Assembly: GCA_030560485.1 (NCBI GenBank)
Contig: JAKTTS010000075.1
Span: 1 to 42,653, forward strand
Direction of reading: 5' to 3'
Length of the DNA stretch: 42,653 nt
DNA from: Ascoidea tarda (nom. inval.)
Lineage: Eukaryota; Ascomycota; Saccharomycetes; Ascoideales; Ascoideaceae
Each line of letters begins with the position of its first letter. Position 1 is the stretch's first letter. A program made the translations under genes and the position numbers. Of this stretch, positions 28,497-37,779 are shown piece by piece. The notes beneath the pieces were generated by a model. The model was not told where the DNA came from. It ran no database searches and was given only the letters and a program-made list of their open reading frames with translations.

Positions 28497-29699
28497 TTAG
28501 ATTAAAGCTAATACAACAAAAAGCAAAGCGTTGAAGCTATAACATACTTTGGTTCCAGCTCCGGTGTATCCTTCGGAAATTGTTGGAACAGTTCCAGAAC
28601 TAGTGGATGTTGATGATTTAGAAACAGTAGGTTCTGATGGTTTGTCACTTGTTTTGTCACAGATTTTGTTTCCAGCATCGTCTGTTTTAGAACATTCTGT
28701 TTCTGTTTCTGTTTTAGTATCTGTTTTTGTTTTTGTTGGTGTTTTTGTATCAGTTGGAGTTGGAGTTGGTGTTGGTGTTGGTGTTGGTGTTGGTGTTGGA
28801 GTTGGTGTTGGAGTATCAGTCTCAGTAATATCACAGTCGCCATCCTCACATGGATCTATACACAAGATTGCTGGTATAATTCCATTGCATACAAAGGCAT
28901 TTTCAAAAAATGGTCTTCCATACTCAAGCCAAACTTCACAAAAGTCACAAGAGATACATGAGCTTAAACTATGTGGTGATGTGTTTGCATTAAAGACATC
29001 GCAGAAACATTCTTTATAGCCTTCTGCATTATAACCACCACATTCATCTATTACATCAAGAACATCTTCACAGGCTGAGAGATCACAAGTAATGTCATAT
29101 GAACAGTCGTCTGGAACAGAACAACCTGTTGGTAAATTGCAGTCATCGTCAAAAACACAATAATCTGGAAGTGTGCATCCATCTGGGACTGTCAAAGTAC
29201 AGTTTTTTGGATCTGGGTCATCGTCATAAATGCAATTGTCTGGGATATTGCATCCACTTGGTAAAGCGCAACCATCATTCAAAAAAGTGCAATGATCTGG
29301 AAGTATGCATCCATCTGGAAGAGTCAAGGTGCAATTTGTTGGGTCTGGAACATCATCATCAATGCAATCATCTGGAATAGAACAACCCGATGGTAATAAG
29401 CAATTTCCATAGTACGTGCAATGATCTGGAAGCTTACATGATGGAGTTTCGCATTCATTAATTGGCACACAATTATCTAAACATTCTTGTGAAGTATTGC
29501 ATTGTTCATCATAAAAACATCCAGATGGAAGTTGGCAGCTAGTATCAGGCGAACATAGAACAGGTGTATCTGAGCATCCATCAGCTTCTGAACAAGTTGG
29601 TGTTGGTGTATCTGTAGATGTATAATTTCCAAAAATTAGGAGTGGTGAGCTTAATCCAAGACTGAGCAAGGAAAAACTTATAAATATTTGTCGAATCAT
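28497..29699 (-). CDS. Secreted Cys-repeat, probably GPI-anchored cell-wall protein
   Basis: 400 residues from the ATG at 29699. A hydrophobic signal peptide covers residues 1 to ~18. The body holds three Cys repeats of 43-44 residues (about 86-128, 129-172 and a shorter 173-205), each built on (D)GCxLPDxC, a second LPSGC or LPTGC, IPDxC, and an acidic DPxNCTLT linker with an N-glycosylation site. A further Cys-rich part (~205-290) follows, then a Thr-Pro run (~294-315), a Thr/Lys/Glu/Ser stalk, and a hydrophobic C-terminal tail (ALLFVVLALI) after small residues, as in GPI signals. I do not recognise a named family. The architecture suggests an extracellular wall or adhesion protein stabilised by disulphides. 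A TATATAAG box lies about 94 bp upstream. Confidence 0.82.
   Translation of the reverse strand: MIRQIFISFSLLSLGLSSPLLIFGNYTSTDTPTPTCSEADGCSDTPVLCSPDTSCQLPSGCFYDEQCNTSQECLDNCVPINECETPSCKLPDHCTYYGNCLLPSGCSIPDDCIDDDVPDPTNCTLTLPDGCILPDHCTFLNDGCALPSGCNIPDNCIYDDDPDPKNCTLTVPDGCTLPDYCVFDDDCNLPTGCSVPDDCSYDITCDLSACEDVLDVIDECGGYNAEGYKECFCDVFNANTSPHSLSSCISCDFCEVWLEYGRPFFENAFVCNGIIPAILCIDPCEDGDCDITETDTPTPTPTPTPTPTPTPTPTPTDTKTPTKTKTDTKTETETECSKTDDAGNKICDKTSDKPSEPTVSKSSTSTSSGTVPTISEGYTGAGTKVCYSFNALLFVVLALI
28755..28820. repeat. Tandem Thr-Pro coding repeat
   Basis: A nearly perfect hexanucleotide tandem (GTTGGT/GTTGGA on the plus strand) encodes alternating Thr and Pro in the stalk of the wall protein. It keeps frame with copy-number change. 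Confidence 0.8.
29085..29444. repeat. DNA region of the three Cys-repeat units
   Basis: Three related coding units of about 130 bp, the last one shorter, lie in tandem within the wall-protein gene. Protein similarity is strong and DNA similarity clear but not exact, suggesting older duplications under selection on the Cys and Asp pattern. Confidence 0.7.
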
Positions 29700-30437
29700 T
29701 TTTAATGATATCAATTAAGAAGAAACAATATCGTTAATGAGTTATAGTATGGGAAAAAACAAGCCTGAAGGAATTTGGCAGATATAATCTTCTTATATAT
29801 TTTCATCTCAACTTATTGCATGCTATTTAAATCATCCATCTACCGGCCCAAACGAGCTTGACTGATTATCATTTTTAAAAATAAACATTCAGAAGTCATG
29901 AAGGACATGCTGATATTTCACTAAGGGTATAACAATAAACTAATCTAGGATCTGGGATCAAACGTTTGAGCGGAGTTTGTGAAAGAAGAATAAAAATATA
30001 CAAAGAGCGAATGTCAAAGTTAAAAGCTTACTGCATGTGCTATTTTTGTCAGTTCCCTTTTTTTTGCGTACAATTTAAGCTCATCACTAACCTCCAGTTC
30101 TAATAATAGGACCAAAAAAATGAAGTATCTCGTAATATTGTCTTGATGATGGGCCAACCTTATTCAATTAGTTAAGTAATCTTTCAACCCTTTGAGTATG
30201 ATTATTTTGAAATTCCATGATACAAGATCAAAACAAGTATAATATTTTTACTAATTTGGTCCGACTCTAATTAAAGAAATATTAATTTCTCAAAACAGTT
30301 GAAAGAATTTGATTATTATAGAGTCAATTAAAATTTAAAAATTGGTTAAAAAAAGACTAAGAAAAATCTAAAGATTAATAAAATAAAGTTTGTGTTTCTG
30401 ATAGGCTTTCCACAAATGGTATCTATTATATATTATA
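29700..30437. other. Long AT-rich upstream region of the wall-protein gene
   Basis: About 740 bp lie between the wall-protein ATG and the TRS85 stop. A TATATAAG box on the minus strand at 29793-29800 is the likely core promoter. The remainder has no recognisable gene or RNA. The length is above average for this window, as is common for regulated cell-surface genes. Confidence 0.5.
29793..29800 (-). promoter_or_regulatory. TATA box of the wall-protein gene
   Basis: On the minus strand the sequence reads TATATAAG, 94 bp upstream of the ATG at 29699. Confidence 0.45.
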
Positions 30438-33128
30438 CTATTGATTTTCTATTTTTTCACATCTCTGAAGCAATTTTTTAAACAACCCATTATCTCTGAA
30501 TAAAAATCTATTAACCTTTACGTTATCAATATCAATATTCACATCTGCATTATAAACTGTACTTAACAACATATTCAAGTTCAATCTCATCTGAGGATAA
30601 TTACCAATGTGTTCCCATTCCTTTGTTGCTAATAATAATAAAAAAGCAAATTTCCTAAATCTAGTCAATCCGATAAATTCTAAATTCTTTTTCTCAAGCT
30701 TGTATGGGTTTAAGATTAATTTCTTATCATCTTCTTCTTTGGTTTCATTAATCTTATCAATGTTATCAATACTCTTAGCGACATCTCTGATTATTATCAG
30801 TCTTTTTTCGTAACGATCACCCAATTCAGACTCGTTTAAAGGTAGAGTATCAAAGGGTATATTCAAATTGTTGCTAATGTATTCTTTATTTAGCAAATAA
30901 TTTTTTTTAAGAATTTTATCATACTTGACGTGGTTCAAAAAGTAAATAGAGTAGTTGTAACAAATTCTTTCAAAGATTATCGCTCTAATAATATGGTTAT
31001 TATTATAACCACTGGTATTGAGATTTCTTTTAAAATTAATCAAATTTGAATCTAGGACTTTATTTAAGTATTTTATTGAATAAATGGAATTTATAATCAA
31101 GTTGTTGTTATTTGTTGGATTGAAACCAGGAGTTAAATTTGAATAATTATTAATTTTCAAACAATTAAATAATTCTGAAATGACAACTAAAAATCTAACG
31201 GGAAAGGATTTTAGATTGCACCTAGAAACATATGAATAAGTAGATGCATCTATGATTGAATCAATTAAAGTTTGTTTCAACTTGACGGTGGCAGATGGAG
31301 AATTGTACGAAGAATGAGAAGAATTTGAGCTCTTTGGAGAACTTAGTGAAGAACGAGGTACAGGGTTCGTTGTTGACAATTTATAAGAAGTTGTAGAGTT
31401 TATAACATCTAATAATAGAGATATAATCAACATTTCCTGAGAAGAAGCTAAGTAAGACCAAGCTTTATCGCTTTGAAAATCTTTTTTCAATAGTTCATAG
31501 GTTTGATAAGAATGTTTGTAATTTCTTAACATGAAAGACCAGTCAGCTAGTTTTCTAATTTTAGCGATATGAGAGTAGTAATTATAATAACCCTTTGTGA
31601 AATTGTAATCTAAATTTAAGTTGTTGTTGAAATTATTCAAAGAAGAATTGGGTGAACTTAAATGATCAGACAATGAAGAAGTGGATTTATTTGCATTGGT
31701 ACCGAAGCCAAAAAAAGAAGTCTTTAGAGGTTTTAAGCCTGAAGAAGAAGAAAAAACATTAAAAAATCTATTTGTAAAGGATTTTTTCGGGGCCACATAT
31801 TGATCATCCCAACTTGATATTTTTTTTTCCATAAAAGGGATTAAAGTTAGTTTGATCAATTCTACAAGGGTTGATTTGATTGAAGAAATATCTTTAGAAT
31901 TTAAATTTCCATTTTCATTTAAGTTATCAATTTCATCATTTTGATTTTGATTTTGATTGTTATGGTTATTATTAATACTATTTGAACTTTGTCTTTTTGA
32001 AAATTTTTCTAGTTGTAAAGTCTGCAATTCTTCATTAATTGAGCAATACAATTTTGGCTTTGAGAATGAGGATAAATCATTTTGAGTGGTATTAGGGGAA
32101 TGATTTGAATTAGACGCATCATTCTGTTCGTTTAATTTTAATAATAAACATGGATAATTGTATGTTGATTTTAGATTTTTTAGCAAATCTTGAGATTTAG
32201 TGAGATCATCTTTTTCATTTGAATTGGAGATAATTAAGAAACAAACTAGAGAGTCGTCGTCATTTAAATTTAGGTAGTTTGGTATAATGTTTTCTGAATC
32301 GTTTGTCGCTGCTAGATTTGATGTTGAAGAAGATTTTTGGATATTCAAGTCCAAGTTTTTGAAATTTGATGAAATTGGAGGTTTTGCTAGAGTTGGAGAA
32401 GATAGATTATTAGCTGTTGCTGTAGTGGTGGCAAATAAATTGTTTATTTTTTTTGATAGAAAGTTTTTCAATAATAAGTTGTTAATTGATGTTAGATCAT
32501 CGTTTGAAGAGACAACTACTAGATGAATGATTGAGTGGTTAAAAGTCTCAAATGGAAGAATTAAGTGATTTGATATTAATTTTGCAAAAAAGTTTGAGTA
32601 GATTGAGTGTTTTATAGTATTGATAGTAGAGATGTCATCTTTCAAATTCAAGTGTGAATTATTGTTGTGAATGAATTTTTTATTTAAATTATTAACAAAA
32701 TTGATCATAATTTCGCTTAGGGACTCATAGTCGAATAGTTCGTGATTAAACGGATTTAGAGTGTTATCATTTGTATTTGGAGTGTTGTAATTGTAATTAG
32801 TATAGTCGTTTTTAGTGTTAGAGGCAGTTATGGAAGGTATGAACAAATCCTGCTGTAAATTTAGAGAGTCGATAATAGGCCTTGAAAATCTGATAGAAAA
32901 GGAACTGTAATTCTGAGAGATGGAGTCGTTGTTTCTGATGGTGTAATTACTTTTGAGGTTGTAACCAAAGGGCCTTATTAGATGGTAGAAGGAATTGAAG
33001 CCCTTTTCTATTGAGAGTTGATCAGCATTTGTGGAAGCTATGACAGATATGTTGGGCGAAAATGCATTTACCAACAAGTCTTTACAAACGAAAGATGAGT
33101 TGTTGTTTAGCGATAGGTCGATGTCCAT
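30438..33128 (-). CDS. TRS85: TRAPPIII-specific subunit Trs85 (TRAPPC8-like)
   Basis: 896 residues. Family features include the N-terminal ANAFSPNISVIAS-like opening (here VNAFSPNISVIAST), the early PFGYNLKSN part, and HSIIHLVVVSSNDDL in the middle. The most conserved block follows: KIRKLADWSFMLRNYKHSYQ, then TYELLKKDFQSDKAWSYLAS. Trs85 defines the TRAPPIII complex, which activates the Rab Ypt1 for autophagy and Golgi traffic. S. cerevisiae Trs85 is 698 aa; the extra length here comes from Asn/Ser-rich spacers (about 240-420 and 480-530). No membrane segment or signal peptide is visible. It lies downstream of YTM1 in the same orientation, 289 bp apart. Confidence 0.85.
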   Translation of the reverse strand: MDIDLSLNNNSSFVCKDLLVNAFSPNISVIASTNADQLSIEKGFNSFYHLIRPFGYNLKSNYTIRNNDSISQNYSSFSIRFSRPIIDSLNLQQDLFIPSITASNTKNDYTNYNYNTPNTNDNTLNPFNHELFDYESLSEIMINFVNNLNKKFIHNNNSHLNLKDDISTINTIKHSIYSNFFAKLISNHLILPFETFNHSIIHLVVVSSNDDLTSINNLLLKNFLSKKINNLFATTTATANNLSSPTLAKPPISSNFKNLDLNIQKSSSTSNLAATNDSENIIPNYLNLNDDDSLVCFLIISNSNEKDDLTKSQDLLKNLKSTYNYPCLLLKLNEQNDASNSNHSPNTTQNDLSSFSKPKLYCSINEELQTLQLEKFSKRQSSNSINNNHNNQNQNQNDEIDNLNENGNLNSKDISSIKSTLVELIKLTLIPFMEKKISSWDDQYVAPKKSFTNRFFNVFSSSSGLKPLKTSFFGFGTNANKSTSSLSDHLSSPNSSLNNFNNNLNLDYNFTKGYYNYYSHIAKIRKLADWSFMLRNYKHSYQTYELLKKDFQSDKAWSYLASSQEMLIISLLLDVINSTTSYKLSTTNPVPRSSLSSPKSSNSSHSSYNSPSATVKLKQTLIDSIIDASTYSYVSRCNLKSFPVRFLVVISELFNCLKINNYSNLTPGFNPTNNNNLIINSIYSIKYLNKVLDSNLINFKRNLNTSGYNNNHIIRAIIFERICYNYSIYFLNHVKYDKILKKNYLLNKEYISNNLNIPFDTLPLNESELGDRYEKRLIIIRDVAKSIDNIDKINETKEEDDKKLILNPYKLEKKNLEFIGLTRFRKFAFLLLLATKEWEHIGNYPQMRLNLNMLLSTVYNADVNIDIDNVKVNRFLFRDNGLFKKLLQRCEKIENQ

Positions 33129-33339
33129 TACGAGCAGTAGTTGATGGCATGGGGAGTGGTTCTAGATGTAAGTGAAGAGCAGAAATGTGGGAGAGGCAGC
33201 AGAGGGAGACAAGATAGATACAAGATGGTTATAAGACAGTTACAGGATGATTAGGTGGTTGAGATAGTGATGGACGAACAGAGCAGTGAAATCACAGCCC
33301 AGAGTTTTTTCCGCAAACAATAGGCGATCAGAGACTACG

Positions 33340-33363
33340 GAGATAGCGAGATAGCGAGATGGT
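33340..33363. repeat. 8-bp triplicated repeat in the TRS85 promoter
   Basis: GAGATAGC is repeated three times in tandem, the last copy imperfect (GAGATGGT), about 210 bp upstream of the TRS85 ATG. The function is unknown. Confidence 0.5.
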
Positions 33364-33417
33364 GAGAATAAGATATATTGACTATATAGCTACGTGGTTT
33401 CTCTGGTGCAAGCAGTG

Positions 33418-34818
33418 CTAGTTTACCTGGACAGTTTTGTTGATCTGGATCTTTTTATCTTGTCCACCACTGACAATGCCTATCTCGTTGTTCCAGTCAA
33501 GGCCCAACACTTTGTTGGAAGTTGTGGGCAACTCAGAGTTCCTCTTTATGGTGAAGAGACAGCTATTGGATCTGATGTCCCATAGCTTGACTGTCGAGTC
33601 GTGAGATGCTGAAGCAAAGATGTGCTCATTGCTGGGATCCTGGGATAGCGAGATAACAAAGTTCCTGTGGCCAACCAACTGAGACTGTATGATAGTATTC
33701 TTGTTGTTTGATGAGACTCTGGGATCGATCACGACGATATGTCTGGCAGAAGAACCAGAGATCAAGGCTTCTGAGTTTCGCAATTGGAGTAGAGACAACA
33801 AAGAAAAGGAGGTTTTTTTGGTGTCGACGCAGCGAGAGGTGAACAAATCCCAGGTTTTCAAAGTGTGGTCCTGAGAGACAGAATAAGCTACCGAGGAATC
33901 ATTGGCATCGAATATTATATCTTCAACAGGCTGTTTGTGGTCTTCTAAAAGGGATAGGGGAGACTTTCTACGAACAAATTCGTCTTTAACAAACAATTTT
34001 CTTCTTTTTTTCGAGGACGTTGATGATAGGTTGTTTGAGATCGAATCAGAGTTGAAATCAATTGAGGTCATGTCGTTCAAGTTGGTCGACCATATACCAA
34101 TGGTGTTATCATAACTGGCAGACAAGATTTTGTTTGAACTGGTATTAACAGCGAGTTTCACCACAGGATACTTGTGGCCTTCTAATATAGCCAACGTTTT
34201 GATTTCGCTATTATCGGGATCATCAGAATCTGAGTTATCGTCGTTCTGTATGTCTTCTGTGCTATTGTTGTTTTTCAATTTAAACAATCGCAACTGATTG
34301 TCATTGCCACAGGAAATAACCCTGGAATTTGTGATCCATTTGACGTCTTTGATGGAATTCAAATGATTTGAAAAAAACTTTTTCTCAAATTTATTTTGGG
34401 ATGAGTTGTAGATTTTGATAATTCCATCGTACGAGCCGATCAATATCTTGTCTTTATTCAAACTTATCGAAGAGACCCAGTCGTTGTTGTTCAATGAGTT
34501 CAAGTAAATTGGTGGTAATACACTTTTCTTGTATTCTAGATTTAGTATCACTTCGGCGGACAACCCATTGTCTACCAAATATTCGTCAATCGAGGTGGTC
34601 AATATCTGGGAGTCAATGAGGAAATCAAAGGGAATGATCTTGTGTTCCAGCTTCTCGATCTCGTTCTGCTGGTCTTGGATCAACTGGTTGACTATCTCTG
34701 AGAGCCCATATCTCTTCAACGAAGTGGGCACAAACAACGCAGTGTCTGGGACCCGGAGTGTTTCCAGAGGATCCTTTGTGAAAAACTTGATTTTGATCTG
34801 GGGTTGTGTAAAAGACAT
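33418..34818 (-). CDS. YTM1: Ribosome biogenesis WD40 protein Ytm1 (WDR12)
   Basis: 466 residues. The N-terminal NLE/ubiquitin-like domain (about residues 5-85) starts QPQIKIKFFTKD and contains VPTSLKRYGLSEIVN and the FLIDSQILTTSIDEYL motif. That last motif contacts the MIDAS domain of the AAA ATPase Rea1. Seven WD40 repeats follow, ending VSGGQDKKIQINK. Ytm1 forms a complex with Nop7 and Erb1 for 27S pre-rRNA processing and is pulled off pre-60S particles by Rea1. An acidic Asp/Ser/Asn insert sits between the early repeats (~190-205). It is divergent from the TMN gene around a conspicuous hairpin. Confidence 0.94.
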   Translation of the reverse strand: MSFTQPQIKIKFFTKDPLETLRVPDTALFVPTSLKRYGLSEIVNQLIQDQQNEIEKLEHKIIPFDFLIDSQILTTSIDEYLVDNGLSAEVILNLEYKKSVLPPIYLNSLNNNDWVSSISLNKDKILIGSYDGIIKIYNSSQNKFEKKFFSNHLNSIKDVKWITNSRVISCGNDNQLRLFKLKNNNSTEDIQNDDNSDSDDPDNSEIKTLAILEGHKYPVVKLAVNTSSNKILSASYDNTIGIWSTNLNDMTSIDFNSDSISNNLSSTSSKKRRKLFVKDEFVRRKSPLSLLEDHKQPVEDIIFDANDSSVAYSVSQDHTLKTWDLFTSRCVDTKKTSFSLLSLLQLRNSEALISGSSARHIVVIDPRVSSNNKNTIIQSQLVGHRNFVISLSQDPSNEHIFASASHDSTVKLWDIRSNSCLFTIKRNSELPTTSNKVLGLDWNNEIGIVSGGQDKKIQINKTVQVN

Positions 34819-34883
34819 TCTTTCAACTGCTTTGGATGTGTTGAAATGATATTATATCTGTATTATATCAGTATTTCCTCAAT

Positions 34884-34916
34884 ATTTCACCAATATCTCA
34901 CCAATATCTCACCAAT
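34884..34916. repeat. 11-bp triplicated repeat in the YTM1 promoter
   Basis: ATYTCACCAAT occurs three times head to tail at 34884-34894, 34895-34905 and 34906-34916 (first copy ATTTCACCAAT, then ATCTCACCAAT twice). It lies 65-100 bp upstream of the YTM1 ATG. On the minus strand each unit contains ATTGG, a CCAAT box, which would recruit the HAP complex if functional. Confidence 0.6.
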
Positions 34917-34966
34917 ATTTTAGCGATTTCTTTCGGTTTTTTTACTGAAAAGAAAAAAAAATTTCT

Positions 34967-35035
34967 GAGAAAATTTCCGCAGCGATCCGTCTCCGGAACC
35001 TGCGTTTCCAGTGACGGATCACTGCGGATTTTCTC
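34967..35035. promoter_or_regulatory. 23-bp imperfect inverted repeat between YTM1 and TMN
   Basis: The left arm 34967-34991 and right arm 35013-35035 are inverted copies differing by one base and a 2-base bulge, around a 21-base loop. The arms contain CCG-N7-CCG and CGG-N7-CGG. It sits about 150 bp from each ATG of the divergent pair. It could be a paired site for zinc-cluster-type factors serving both genes, or a folding RNA. The surroundings are otherwise poly-A and poly-T rich. Confidence 0.7.
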
Positions 35036-35187
35036 TTGAAGTCGGTTTTTTTTTCTTCTTTACTTTCCTTCTATTCGTTTTGGAACAGCGAATCCATCTT
35101 TAGAGCTTTTATACAATAACATTCAGCTATCCATTTCAGCTAGCCAACTTACAGAGAACAGTTGACGCTTGTTAGTGGGTGCTCACG

Positions 35188-37146
35188 ATGTTGTGGTCTC
35201 TTGTGTTGTTTCTTTTTTTATTTTTTTTCAATTTAAATGCATTTTATTTGCCCGGTGTCGCTCCCACCACCTACGGTGAAGGAGACGATATCCCACTTTT
35301 GGTGAACCATATTACTCCCTCCAATAGTCACAGTGTTGTTAATTCCAACGGTGGATCTAGTGGTAGCTCATCTCAATCAAAGAAAACCAAGACGTATGTC
35401 TACTCTTTTGATTACTATTTTCCAAAATTACATTTCTGTAGACCTAAAGATGGGAAACTAGAAAAACAGAGTGAAAGTTTGGGCTCGATTATATTTGGAG
35501 ATCGAATTTTCAATTCTCCATTTGAAATTAAAATGCTACAGAATCAGTCGTGCACAGCATTGTGTTCGTCTGTTTATTCCAAGACAGATACATTGTTTGT
35601 CAACAAAATTATTCGAAGCGGCTACTATCACAACTGGTTGGTGGATGGACTACCCATGGCGAGATCGTTGTTTGACACCAGAACCAAGACTAATTTTTAT
35701 GGGTTAGGGTTTGAAGTTGGGCTAATTGATCCAACCAACGTGGCGCATTTGGTCAATCATTTTGATATTCAAATTGAGTATCACAGGAGAGGCGAAAACC
35801 AGTATAGAGTAGTTGGTGCGACTGTTCAACCATACTCGTGGGATCGAAAATTGAGTGATGATGAAGATAAGGATAAGGATAGTAATAAGAATTTATGTGA
35901 TGCCAATGCAAACAACTTTGATCCAGTTTTCTTGAACCAAAATAAAAATACCGAGGTTCAGTTTTCGTATTCAGTTCATTTTATTGAAAGTGATATTTCA
36001 TGGGCAACGAGATGGGACAAGTATTTGCATGTTTATGATCCCAAGATCCAGTGGTTTTCGTTGATAAATTTTTCGTTGATTGTGCTTTGTTTGTCGTTGG
36101 TGATTGGGCATATATTGTTAAAGACACTTAAAAACGATATTTCCAAGTACAACAGCATTGACTTGAGTGAAGATATTCAGGAAGAGAGTGGATGGAAGTT
36201 GGTGCATGGAGACATTTTCCGACCACCAATCAACCGAATGTTGTTATCAGTGATGGTTGGGAGTGGGTTCCAGTTGTTTCTAATGGCATTTGTTACAATT
36301 TTGTTTGCGTTGTTTGGGTTGTTATCACCAGCGAACCGGGGGTCGTTAGCTACGGTTATGTTTATATTGTATGGGATATTTGGGATATTTGGGTCTTTTG
36401 CGTCAAGCTTTATTTACAAGTTTTTCAATGGGGAGAACTGGCGATTGAATTTGATATTGACACCCACGTTGGTGCCTGGAACGATATTTTTGATATTTAT
36501 TGGATTGAATTTCTTTTTGATATGGGTAAAGAGTTCGGGAGCCATACCAATTGGCACAATGTTTGCTATAATTGGGATATGGTTTTTGATATCGTTGCCA
36601 TTGTCAGTGATTGGGTCGTTGTTGTCGTTTAAGAGTAATAACGAATTTTTAAAAAAGCCGGTAAAGACCAACCAGATTCCCAGACAAATACCCAAGCAAC
36701 CGATATATCTCAAGATTTGGGTTGTGTCGTTGATCAGTGGGATTTTTCCATTTGGATCGATGGCGGTTGAGATATATTTCATTTACTCGTCGATTTGGTT
36801 CAACCGAATCTACTATATGTTTGGGTTTTTATTTTTTTGTTTTATATTAATGGCAGTGACGTGTTCGTTGATCAGTGTATTGATGATTTATTACACATTG
36901 TGTTTTGAGAATTATAAATGGCAATGGAGAAGTTTTTTGATCAGCGGGAGCTGTTCGATATATGTGTTTATCCATTCATTGTTTTTGATCAAGTTTGATC
37001 AGTTGAATGGGGCCGTGAGTATAATATTGTACTTGGGGTATTCGTTGATGATCAGTTTGTTGATGTTTGTGTTGTGTGGGTCGATTGGGTTTATATCTAA
37101 TTTGGTATTTATCCGCAAGATATATTCATCAATTAAAGTTGATTGA
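35188..37146 (+). CDS. EMP70: Transmembrane-9 superfamily (nonaspanin) protein, Emp70/Tmn type
   Basis: 652 residues from the ATG at 35188. The signal peptide is residues 1 to ~18, followed directly by FYLPGVAPTTY, the nonaspanin hallmark. The lumenal domain (~19-285) has the conserved VYSFDYYFPKLHFC, ESLGSIIFGDRI and HLVNHFDIQIEYH. Nine hydrophobic segments fill the C-terminal half. The cytosolic C-terminus ends Lys-Val-Asp, the KXD/E COPI-interaction motif that holds these proteins in the Golgi. The family takes part in endosome and Golgi membrane protein sorting and in copper and adhesion phenotypes. S. cerevisiae has paralogues Emp70 (Tmn1), Tmn2 and Tmn3; I cannot separate Tmn1 from Tmn2 here. 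Length matches Emp70 (667 aa). Confidence 0.93.
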   Translation: MLWSLVLFLFLFFFNLNAFYLPGVAPTTYGEGDDIPLLVNHITPSNSHSVVNSNGGSSGSSSQSKKTKTYVYSFDYYFPKLHFCRPKDGKLEKQSESLGSIIFGDRIFNSPFEIKMLQNQSCTALCSSVYSKTDTLFVNKIIRSGYYHNWLVDGLPMARSLFDTRTKTNFYGLGFEVGLIDPTNVAHLVNHFDIQIEYHRRGENQYRVVGATVQPYSWDRKLSDDEDKDKDSNKNLCDANANNFDPVFLNQNKNTEVQFSYSVHFIESDISWATRWDKYLHVYDPKIQWFSLINFSLIVLCLSLVIGHILLKTLKNDISKYNSIDLSEDIQEESGWKLVHGDIFRPPINRMLLSVMVGSGFQLFLMAFVTILFALFGLLSPANRGSLATVMFILYGIFGIFGSFASSFIYKFFNGENWRLNLILTPTLVPGTIFLIFIGLNFFLIWVKSSGAIPIGTMFAIIGIWFLISLPLSVIGSLLSFKSNNEFLKKPVKTNQIPRQIPKQPIYLKIWVVSLISGIFPFGSMAVEIYFIYSSIWFNRIYYMFGFLFFCFILMAVTCSLISVLMIYYTLCFENYKWQWRSFLISGSCSIYVFIHSLFLIKFDQLNGAVSIILYLGYSLMISLLMFVLCGSIGFISNLVFIRKIYSSIKVD

Positions 37147-37232
37147 AGCGGGTAGGTATATGTATATATTACTGTATATATATATATATACATACTTTTG
37201 AACTTCTGAATATATATTTATAAATACGGGTA

Positions 37233-37610
37233 TTAACGATCATTTAATAGTTTGTTTCGTTTTTGTTTTTTTTGCAATCTTTTCAATCTTTTTTCGTTTA
37301 GCTTTTTGGACAATTTCGAAGCTCGTTCAATTTCCATTAGTCTCAAGTTTTTTTCCTTTTTCTTTTGAATCATCAAGTCCTTTTTCAATTTGGATTCGTC
37401 TTTCAATTCCTTTAGTTTCAAGTCGTACTGCTTTTTCAAGTTTCGTTGATTCAATCGCTTCTGGAAAGAGCTATTGACATTTTTGGCGGTAGTGGTGGTG
37501 TCTGGTTTATTTATTCTGAATGGATCCTTTTTGAGTTTCCATTCTTTTCCACTTACTCTTGGACCTTGAGGCAATATGGATTCTGTTTTCAGTACGGTAG
37601 ATTCACTCAT
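37233..37610 (-). CDS. CGR1: rRNA processing protein Cgr1
   Basis: 125 residues (S. cerevisiae 120). It has the family N-terminal VSGKEWKLKKDPFR motif, then an almost uninterrupted Lys/Arg/Glu-rich helix likely to form a coiled coil (about residues 50-125), ending RLKRLQKKQKRNK. Cgr1 is a nucleolar protein needed for pre-60S assembly and 27S rRNA processing. It is convergent with TMN (86 bp apart, filled by a TA-repeat) and divergent from RAX2 across a large intergenic region. Confidence 0.9.
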   Translation of the reverse strand: MSESTVLKTESILPQGPRVSGKEWKLKKDPFRINKPDTTTTAKNVNSSFQKRLNQRNLKKQYDLKLKELKDESKLKKDLMIQKKKEKNLRLMEIERASKLSKKLNEKRLKRLQKKQKRNKLLNDR

Positions 37611-37779
37611 TATGAATTTGAAAGATTAAAAATAGTATTACTTGTCGCGGTAATAATTGCTGTATTTTTGTGTTCTTGATATCAATTAGATTAACGATTT
37701 AGGCAATAAAAATGGAAAATGTTTAAAAAGCATCGAAAAATAAGAAAAAAATAATCATGAAAACAAAACATTACCCTGT

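Noticed and set aside
28549-29019. Plus-strand frame rich in Val and Gly
   Set aside because: Reverse reading of the Thr-Pro repeat and Cys domain of the wall-protein gene.
37155-37200. TA-dinucleotide run between TMN and CGR1 as a functional element
   Set aside because: Short simple repeat typical of yeast convergent 3' regions; nothing beyond probable 3'-end processing.
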